Assembly: GCA_028278345.1 (NCBI GenBank)
Contig: JANQEL010000154.1
Location: forward strand, 1 to 47,880
Direction of reading: 5' to 3'
Origin: Myxococcota bacterium
Lineage (GTDB): Bacteria > Myxococcota_A > UBA9160 > UBA4427
DNA: 47,880 nucleotides
In this document: piece by piece, positions 42,415-47,880 of the stretch
Position numbering within the stretch: position 1 is the first letter of the stretch
Layout of the letters: the number at the start of each line of letters is the position of its first letter
Program-made: the position numbers and the translations under genes
The notes under the pieces: generated by a model
Seen by the model: only the letters and a program-made list of their open reading frames with translations
Database searches by the model: none
Told to the model about the DNA's origin: nothing

Positions 42415-43707
42415 ATGTCCCGAATTCTGGTCTTCGAACGTTCCGAGGCGCTGCTGCGCGATCTCGTAACGGTGCTCGAGCGCGCCGGCTACGCCACGCT
42501 CCCGGTGGCCTCGGCTGAAGAACTCGAGTGCTGTCTCGAGGATCACGGCTGTCGGGCCGCACTCGTCGACGTGCGCGGCGAGGCCGATCTCGCATGGCTC
42601 GATCGCCTGATGCGCGGTGCGCCCACTCCCGTCGTCTTCGCGATGGGGGCTTCGGCCTCGGTCGAACTCGCCGTGTCGAGCATGAAGCTCGGCGTGCGCG
42701 ACTACGTTCGAAAACCCTTCCGCGTCGATCACCTCGAGCGGCGTCTGAGTCAGCAGCTGCAGGCTCTTCCCCTGGCGGATCATCCGGTGTTCCGCGGAGC
42801 GGACGAGAAGATGGCCGCACTGCTCCGCGAGGCGCGGGCCGCCGCCGCAGGCGACATGACGGTGGTGATTCGCGGCGAGGCGGGGAGCGGGCGCAAGACG
42901 ATCGCCGAGTGGATCCATCACGCGAGCCATCGCAGTCACGGTCCCCTGGTTCGCCTCGATTGCGCTTCCCTGCGAGATAGCGAGGTCGAGGCGCGGCTCT
43001 TCGGACGCGAGGCCGGCGCGTGGCTCGAGCAGCCCGATGCCTCGACCGGGCTGGTCGCCAGGGCGAACGGCGGCACCCTGCTGCTCGAAGATGTCTCGGA
43101 AGCTTCACCCGCAGCCCAGGCCGTCTTCATGCGGTTGCTCGAAGAGCGAATGACCCGACCCGTGGGTGCGAGCGTCGCGATGCCCGTCGACCTGCGCATC
43201 ATCGCCACCACCGCCCGCGAGCTTCGCGAGTGCGTCGAAGCCGGGGAGTTCCGCGAGGATCTCTTCTACCGCCTCGACGTCGTCTCGTTCGGTGTTCCGG
43301 CCCTGCGCGAGCGACCTCGCGACGTTCGCGCGCTGGCCGAGGTGATGTTGCGCAAGCACGCGCGATCGATCGGAAGTGAAGATCCGCAATTCAGCGAAGA
43401 AGACTTCGATCAGCTCGCGCGCCATCCCTTCCCGGGGAACCTGCGCGAACTCGACAACCTGATGCAGCGCGCCGCGGTGCTCTTCCCCGGGAGCGCGGTC
43501 GATCTCGCCCGACTGCTCCAGGGCCCGAGTGCCTCGGCGCCGGTTCGCGAGCCTACGGCCTCGTGCCTCAACCTGCGCGAACTCGAACGCCAGGCCGTCG
43601 AACGCTCGTTGCGCGAAGCCAAGGGCAACCGCACCCACGCTTCGCAGCTTCTCGGTATCAACGTGCGCACCCTGCGCAACAAGATCCGCGCCTACGGTCT
43701 GCGCTGA
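42415..43707 (+). CDS. NtrC-like regulator lacking Walker A Lys and GAFTGA
   Basis: A 430-residue protein with the order receiver - AAA+ - Fis HTH. The receiver has Asp52 (ALVDVRGEAD) but FERSE in place of the acidic DD pair, and Lys100. In the AAA+ part, Walker A reads GEAGSGRK (154-161) with Arg160 for the Lys; the loop that should be GAFTGA reads GAWLEQ (201-206); Walker B is TLLLED. The helix-turn-helix (THASQLLGINVRTLRNKIRA) is intact. So it can probably bind DNA but not activate sigma-54. Known GAFTGA-less relatives act as sigma-70 regulators or repressors. Confidence 0.85.
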   Translation: MSRILVFERSEALLRDLVTVLERAGYATLPVASAEELECCLEDHGCRAALVDVRGEADLAWLDRLMRGAPTPVVFAMGASASVELAVSSMKLGVRDYVRKPFRVDHLERRLSQQLQALPLADHPVFRGADEKMAALLREARAAAAGDMTVVIRGEAGSGRKTIAEWIHHASHRSHGPLVRLDCASLRDSEVEARLFGREAGAWLEQPDASTGLVARANGGTLLLEDVSEASPAAQAVFMRLLEERMTRPVGASVAMPVDLRIIATTARELRECVEAGEFREDLFYRLDVVSFGVPALRERPRDVRALAEVMLRKHARSIGSEDPQFSEEDFDQLARHPFPGNLRELDNLMQRAAVLFPGSAVDLARLLQGPSASAPVREPTASCLNLRELERQAVERSLREAKGNRTHASQLLGINVRTLRNKIRAYGLR

Positions 43708-43927
43708 TCAGAACGGGTCGGCATCTTCTTCCGGGTCGGGTTGCAGCCTGAAGAGGGGCTGCAATGTCTGAAACGTTCGAATCGCACGCCCCGAGCCCGA
43801 GCACGCCGCGAGAGTCGAGAGGTCGCCGCTCGCGAAGCCGTTTCGATGGCACGCCCCTTGCTTTGCCGATCCAACGAGTGTCCTGCGATCAAGGGGACAT
43901 TCGAATCGAAAAGGGAGGGCGGAAGAA
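43708..43927 (+). other. Intergenic region upstream of flgB
   Basis: It holds a near-copy of the palindrome (CGGCA-N5-TTCCG, 43719-43733), a hairpin TTGCAGCC/GGCTGCAA (43741-43764) without T run, and the sigma-54 promoter at 43847. The short frame from 43764 is not supported. Confidence 0.5.
43847..43862 (+). promoter_or_regulatory. Sigma-54 promoter of the flgB operon
   Basis: TGGCACGCCCCTTGCT fits the -24/-12 consensus and differs from the flgF promoter only in the last base. flgB starts 66 bases downstream. Confidence 0.88.
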
Positions 43928-44284
43928 ATGGACGCATTGTCGCCGTCGAGTTCGGCGGTCCTCGCGGACGCGATGCGCTTTCGCGAAGCGCGCGCCGCGG
44001 TTCTCGCAGGCAACCTCGCCAACGTCGACACCCCCGGCTATCGCCGCCGCGATCTGACTTTCGTCGAGGCGCTCGAGTCTGCGACGAACCAGCTCTCGGG
44101 TAGCGACCCGACCGAGCGCCATCGCCTGGAGATCGGTCCACCCGGCAACCGCGTCGACGGCAACGGCGTGGACCTCGACGAAGAGGCCATCGCCTTCCAC
44201 CGCAACGCCGGGGCCTTCACCAAGCAGGCGAGCATTCTCGCCCGCATCGAGTCCCTCACCAAGTTGGCGATCACCGGTCAATAG
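43928..44284 (+). CDS. flgB: Flagellar proximal-rod protein FlgB
   Basis: A rod subunit of 118 residues. It has the family motif AGNLANVDTPGYRRRDLTF (about 27-45) and the C-terminal helix QASILARIESLTKLAITGQ. ATG 43928 has GGAGGGCGG upstream. First gene of the basal-body operon. Confidence 0.93.
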   Translation: MDALSPSSSAVLADAMRFREARAAVLAGNLANVDTPGYRRRDLTFVEALESATNQLSGSDPTERHRLEIGPPGNRVDGNGVDLDEEAIAFHRNAGAFTKQASILARIESLTKLAITGQ

Positions 44285-44323
44285 CGCCGAGCCCGCTTCG
44301 TAGCCCCAACGGGAGTCTGATCC

Positions 44324-44749
44324 ATGTCCCTCAGCAACATCACCGACATCGCGGTTTCGGGAATGATGGCCCAGCGCACGCGCATCGCGGTCACGGCCTC
44401 GAACATCGCGAACGCGGAAACTACCCGCACCGCGGAAGGCGGGCCCTATCGACGCCGCGATCCGGTCTTCGTCGCCGAATCGCCCGAGGGCCCCTTCGCC
44501 GAACACCTCGCGCGCGAACTGCGCGCCGTGCGCGTCGAGAGCATCGCCGAGGATTCGCGCGACTTCATCGAGCGGATCGAGCCCGGTCATCCCGACGCGG
44601 ACGAGAACGGCATCGTTCGCTACCCGCGCGTCAATACCGTGGAAGAGATGACCAACCTGATGAGTGCCAGTCGCTCCTTCGACGCCAACCTCATGATCAT
44701 GAGCAAGGTGCGCAAGATGGGTGACGCCGTGCTGCGGATCGGAGGCTGA
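44324..44749 (+). CDS. flgC: Flagellar proximal-rod protein FlgC
   Basis: A rod subunit of 141 residues with ITDIAVSGMMAQRTRIAVTA, SNIANAETTRT and the C-terminal VNTVEEMTNLMSASRSFDAN. Slightly longer than the enteric protein (134). Two bases separate it from fliE. Confidence 0.94.
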   Translation: MSLSNITDIAVSGMMAQRTRIAVTASNIANAETTRTAEGGPYRRRDPVFVAESPEGPFAEHLARELRAVRVESIAEDSRDFIERIEPGHPDADENGIVRYPRVNTVEEMTNLMSASRSFDANLMIMSKVRKMGDAVLRIGG

Positions 44750-44751
44750 TC

Positions 44752-45054
44752 TTGGAGAGCTCGGGAATCAACGCCTCTTTCCTTCCGAACATCGAGTTTC
44801 CGGATGAGAAGGTCGCGACCAGCACGCCGAACACCTCGGGCGAGGCTTTCTCGCAGATGGTGAAGGCCATGATCGATCAAACCAACGAAGCCCAACTCGA
44901 CGCGAATGCGAAGGCCGAAGGCTTCGCGCGCAACGAAGTCGGCCTCACCGAGACCGTGCTCGCGGTGAACAAGGCCGACCTCTCTCTTCGTATGTTGATG
45001 GAGGTCCGCAACCGCGCCCTCGAGGCGTATCGCGAACTCACCCGCGCCGTCTAG
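44752..45054 (+). CDS. fliE: MS-ring/rod adapter FliE
   Basis: The adapter between the MS ring and rod. From TTG 44752 the 100 residues show GEAFSQMVKAMIDQTNEAQL and the C-terminal LTETVLAVNKADLSLRMLME plus VRNRALEAYRELTRA, clear FliE features. GGAGG lies upstream of the TTG. Confidence 0.92.
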   Translation: MESSGINASFLPNIEFPDEKVATSTPNTSGEAFSQMVKAMIDQTNEAQLDANAKAEGFARNEVGLTETVLAVNKADLSLRMLMEVRNRALEAYRELTRAV

Positions 45055-45117
45055 CAGAACACTTCTGCGCTCACGTTGAAATTGGATTGAAGCTCGTCGC
45101 AGCATGAGGAAGAGCCC

Positions 45118-46728
45118 GTGCCCGATTGGTTGAACGGAATCACCGAACAGTTCAGACAGCTCTCGCCCGGACGACAGGCCGCACTGGTCGTGACCGCCCT
45201 GGGTTCACTCGCCTTCTTCTTCTGGATGAGCAGCGGCGCGGCGAGCTCGCAGTATCGCCTGCTCTTCCGGGGGCTCGACGAGGCGGAAGTCGCGGGGGTG
45301 GTCGACGCCCTGGCGGCGGAGAACATCGCCCACCGTCTCGAGGAGGGGGGCACCGCGATCCACGTGCCCGCCGCGATGGTCCACGAGGCGCGCATCCGCG
45401 TGGCCGCCAAGGGGCTCCCCGCCGGCAAGGGCGTCGGTTTCGAGATCTTCGACAAGGGCAACTTCGGCGTCACCGACTTCGTGCAGAAGGTGAACTACAA
45501 GCGGGCGATGCAGGGAGAGCTCGCGCGCAGCGTCGAGCAGATCGAGGCCGTCGAAGCGGCCCGCGTGCAGATCGCGCTCCCGGAGAAGACCGTCTTCCTG
45601 CGCAAGAACCAGGCGTCGGTGACGGCTTCGGTCGTGACGCGACTGATCCCCGGTCGCGATCTCACCGAGAACCAGGTGCGTGGCATCGTCCATCTCGTGG
45701 CGTCGAGCGTCGAAGGCCTGCAGTCCGAACACGTGACGGTCGTCGACAACCACGGTCGCCTGCTGGCCCCGATCGGATCGGGGCCGCCCGGGCCGAACGC
45801 CCCCGACGGTGCACTGGCGCAGCAGGCGCGACTCGAAGCCGGCCTCGAGCAGCAGGTGGTCTCGCTGCTCGAACGCACGATCGGCATCGGAAACGTCTCC
45901 GCGCAGGTCACCGCCGAACTCGACTGGACCAAGGTCGAGCAGACCGAAGAGCGCTTCGATCCCGATTCCCAGGTGGTGCGCAGCGAACGTCTGAGCGAAG
46001 ACTCGTCGACCGATCAGCTCGCCACGACCGGTGCCGCCGGAGGACCCGCCGGTGTCGTGGCCAACGCACCGGATGCCGGTGCGGCGGGTGGCGGTGCGGG
46101 TGGACGCGAGAGTGCGACGAATCGAACGACCTCGACGATCAACTACGAGATCAACAAGGTCGTGAGCCACACCCAGCTTCCCATGGGCACGGTGAAGCGC
46201 CTTTCGGTCGCGGTCCTGATCGACGGCATGCCGCCCGCAGCCACGGGCGATGCCTCGGGTGAAGGAGAGGGCGGCTTCCGTCCCTGGGACGAAAACGCCA
46301 TGGCGCAGTTCGAGTCCCTCGCCAAGGCGGCGGTCGGGTTCTCGGAGCAGCGCGGTGACGAGTTCAGCCTGATCAACGCGCCTTTCCGCACGATCGAGGT
46401 CGAAGCCACGCCCGGTTGGTTCGATCCCCAGGTCACCGTGTTGATCACGACCGTGCTCAACATCGTGGGTCTGTTGCTGGCGCTTGCGATGTTCGGCCGC
46501 TTCATGGTGCGCCCCATCGCAGAAGCCCTCGAAGGGGAAGCCCAGCCCCAGATGGTGGGGGTCGCAACCGCGGGGGACCTCGCTGCACAGCTCGAACTCG
46601 ACAGCGAACTCGAGCAGGAAGAAGAACTCCCGCAGCGCGAACTCACCCTGCAGGAGCGGGTCGATTCGCTCGCAGCCAAGCGCGGTGAGGATTCGGTCAA
46701 GACGATCCGCAGCTGGTTGGCGGGGTAG
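45118..46728 (+). CDS. fliF: Flagellar MS-ring protein FliF
   Basis: The inner-membrane ring on which the flagellum is built. The 536 residues start at GTG 45118; membrane helices lie at about 24-42 and 438-460; ring-building motifs include YRLLFRGLDEAEVAGVVDAL and VGFEIFDKGNFGVTDFVQKV. The C-terminal tail EDSVKTIRSWLAG binds FliG. The periplasmic insert contains a Gly/Ala-rich loop (about 300-330). Confidence 0.95.
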   Translation: MPDWLNGITEQFRQLSPGRQAALVVTALGSLAFFFWMSSGAASSQYRLLFRGLDEAEVAGVVDALAAENIAHRLEEGGTAIHVPAAMVHEARIRVAAKGLPAGKGVGFEIFDKGNFGVTDFVQKVNYKRAMQGELARSVEQIEAVEAARVQIALPEKTVFLRKNQASVTASVVTRLIPGRDLTENQVRGIVHLVASSVEGLQSEHVTVVDNHGRLLAPIGSGPPGPNAPDGALAQQARLEAGLEQQVVSLLERTIGIGNVSAQVTAELDWTKVEQTEERFDPDSQVVRSERLSEDSSTDQLATTGAAGGPAGVVANAPDAGAAGGGAGGRESATNRTTSTINYEINKVVSHTQLPMGTVKRLSVAVLIDGMPPAATGDASGEGEGGFRPWDENAMAQFESLAKAAVGFSEQRGDEFSLINAPFRTIEVEATPGWFDPQVTVLITTVLNIVGLLLALAMFGRFMVRPIAEALEGEAQPQMVGVATAGDLAAQLELDSELEQEEELPQRELTLQERVDSLAAKRGEDSVKTIRSWLAG

Positions 46729-46740
46729 ACGGAGTAGCCG

Positions 46741-47754
46741 ATGCCGGCGCTGCAGTTCGAAATGCTCACCGGGGCCGAGAAGGCCGCGATCCTCATGCTC
46801 GCCATGGGGTCCGAACGGGTGCGCGAGCTGCTCGCCAAGATGGAAGACCACGAGGTCGAACGCATCCTCGCTTCGGTCTCGCGCTTCGACGAGATCTCGG
46901 CCTCGATCCTCGATCGCGTGCTCGAAGAGTTCATCGACGCGATCGGCCACCACGAACTCAACATCCACGGTGGTCGCGAGCGCGCGCTCTCGATGATCTC
47001 CCAGACCCTCGAAGGTGATCGCGCGACCAAGCTCAAGGAGAAGCTCGGCCGGGATGAGAAGCGCATCGACTGGACCCTGCGCGGCTATACCTCGGAGTTC
47101 ATCGCCGAAGCCCTCCAGGACGAACATCCCCAGACGATCGCGGTGATCCTCGCCCAGCTTCCGAGCGATCGCGGCGCACAGATCATTCGCGAGTTGCCCG
47201 ACAACGTGCAGAGCGACGTGCTGCTGCGAATTGCCGGCCTCGACAGCGTGACGAGCGACGTGATCTACGACCTCGAGGAAGAGGTCTCGCACATGTTCCA
47301 CCGCACCCTGGGCGCGCCGACCCCGCTCGGCGGGACCGACAGCGCGGCGAAGATCCTGAACGGGGTTCCGAAGAGCGATGGCCAGACGATCCTCGAAGGC
47401 GTCGACACCAAGGATCCCGATACCGCGGGTGAGATCCGCAAGCGCATGCTCACCTTCAACGATCTCTCGAGCATCGACAAGCGCGGCTTCCAGGCGCTGC
47501 TGCGTGAGATCCCGACCGAAGATCTGGTGGTCGCCCTCAAGACCGCCTCCGACGAAATGAAGGAGCAGGTCTTCAGCAACGTGTCCTCGCGCGCGGCCGA
47601 CCAGATCCGCGAAGAGTCGGAGCTGCTGCCCCCGATGAAGCTGTCGGAGATCGAGAAGATCCAGCAGGGCATCGTCGACATCGCGCGCCGACTGGAAGAA
47701 GAGGGCGCACTCACGATCGACGCGGGTGGCGGAGGCGACGATGTCCTCGTTTGA
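46741..47754 (+). CDS. fliG: Flagellar motor switch protein FliG
   Basis: The C-ring torque subunit that meets the stator. The 337 residues have LTGAEKAAILMLAMGSERVR at the start, the EHPQTIAVILAQL motif (about 128-140) and the C-terminal charged face LVVALKTASDEMKEQVFSNV. Length is normal. It overlaps the following fliH start by 14 bases. Confidence 0.96.
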   Translation: MPALQFEMLTGAEKAAILMLAMGSERVRELLAKMEDHEVERILASVSRFDEISASILDRVLEEFIDAIGHHELNIHGGRERALSMISQTLEGDRATKLKEKLGRDEKRIDWTLRGYTSEFIAEALQDEHPQTIAVILAQLPSDRGAQIIRELPDNVQSDVLLRIAGLDSVTSDVIYDLEEEVSHMFHRTLGAPTPLGGTDSAAKILNGVPKSDGQTILEGVDTKDPDTAGEIRKRMLTFNDLSSIDKRGFQALLREIPTEDLVVALKTASDEMKEQVFSNVSSRAADQIREESELLPPMKLSEIEKIQQGIVDIARRLEEEGALTIDAGGGGDDVLV

Positions 47755-47880
47755 ACCGCGACCCGTGGCCAGCGAACCCGCCGAGTTCGAGGCTCGGCAG
47801 GAAGCGAAGACCGGATCCGGCTTCGTACCCCTGCGCGTGGGCGAGGATGCGCCGGCCGACGAAGCACCGGCTCCGCCCAG
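47741..47880 (+). CDS. fliH: Probable FliH, 5' end only
   Basis: An open frame from ATG 47741, within the fliG 3' end, running off the right edge (46 residues visible). The visible part is Pro/Ala/Glu-rich and disordered, as the start of FliH usually is. The assignment rests on gene order after fliG; fliI and fliJ would be expected next. Confidence 0.6.
   Translation, partial: MSSFEPRPVASEPAEFEARQEAKTGSGFVPLRVGEDAPADEAPAPP

Noticed and set aside
43764..44057. Short plus-frame gene upstream of flgB
   Set aside because: It crosses the consensus sigma-54 promoter and overlaps flgB out of frame; no family resemblance.
45205..47301. Very long minus-strand open frame (698 codons) opposite fliF-fliG
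   Set aside because: It is the reverse-frame shadow of GC-rich codons; the plus-strand FliF and FliG are unmistakable, and the shadow has the His/Asp/Arg-rich composition typical of such artefacts.

Overview
The window is an almost uninterrupted polar-flagellum gene island from a high-GC, Gram-negative bacterium. P-ring and L-ring genes (flgI, flgH), FlhF/FlhG, sigma-54 promoters, a CsrA/FliW pair, an FlbD-MotA-MotB block and a PilT-family ATPase together suggest a deltaproteobacterial-type lineage (Myxococcota, Desulfobacterota or Bdellovibrionota-like), probably uncultured. That placement is inference; there is no rRNA in the window.

Layout. Positions 1-1672 (minus strand) hold a PilT-like ATPase and a partial GAF-like protein. 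Positions 1891-3772 hold a secreted coiled-coil protein, a small membrane protein and a transglutaminase-like lipoprotein. motA-motB follow (3924-5592), then a receiver-like protein with Glu at the phosphorylation site and a complete NtrC-type sigma-54 activator (5999-8142). The switch/export block runs fliL-fliM-fliN-fliOP-fliQ-fliR-flhB-flhA-flhF-flhG (8201-17472). A sigma-54 promoter at 17912 heads flgF-flgG-flgA-flgH-flgI-flgJ-flgN-flgK-flgL-csrA-fliW and a GAF/degenerate-kinase gene (18023-27485). On the minus strand an Eis-like acetyltransferase, flbD and a second motA-motB pair form one operon (30537-27454). Flagellin, fliD, fliS and a FliT-position gene follow (30924-34154), then pseB (34794), cheY and a CheC-like/pseudo-receiver fusion (36008-37439) and a minus-strand GNAT enzyme. 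A second sigma-54 operon (38440-43707) encodes an unknown protein, a PilZ protein, a long periplasmic repeat protein, a kinase-like protein without its phospho-His, and an NtrC-like protein without Walker-A Lys or GAFTGA. The last operon, again sigma-54, is flgB-flgC-fliE-fliF-fliG-fliH (cut at the right edge).

Regulation can be read in part from the DNA. Five near-consensus sigma-54 promoters precede flgF, fliC, pseB, the 38440 operon and flgB. Sigma-28-like elements precede the transglutaminase-like gene, motA, the pseudo-receiver gene and cheY. A 15-bp palindrome, CGGAA-N5-TTCCG, recurs near several of these promoters and may be an activator site. The flagellin leader carries a stem-loop with GGA in a six-base loop upstream of an AAGGAGGA Shine-Dalgarno, the arrangement expected for CsrA repression relieved by FliW, and csrA-fliW lie 5 kb upstream.

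The most unusual content is the set of apparently inactive signalling proteins inside the flagellar regulon (two Glu-for-Asp receivers, two kinase-like proteins without catalytic residues, and one degenerate sigma-54 activator), together with a FliO-FliP fusion whose junction looks like a cleavable signal peptide. No fliA, flgM, flgD, flgE, fliI, fliJ or fliK is seen; some probably lie beyond the right edge.
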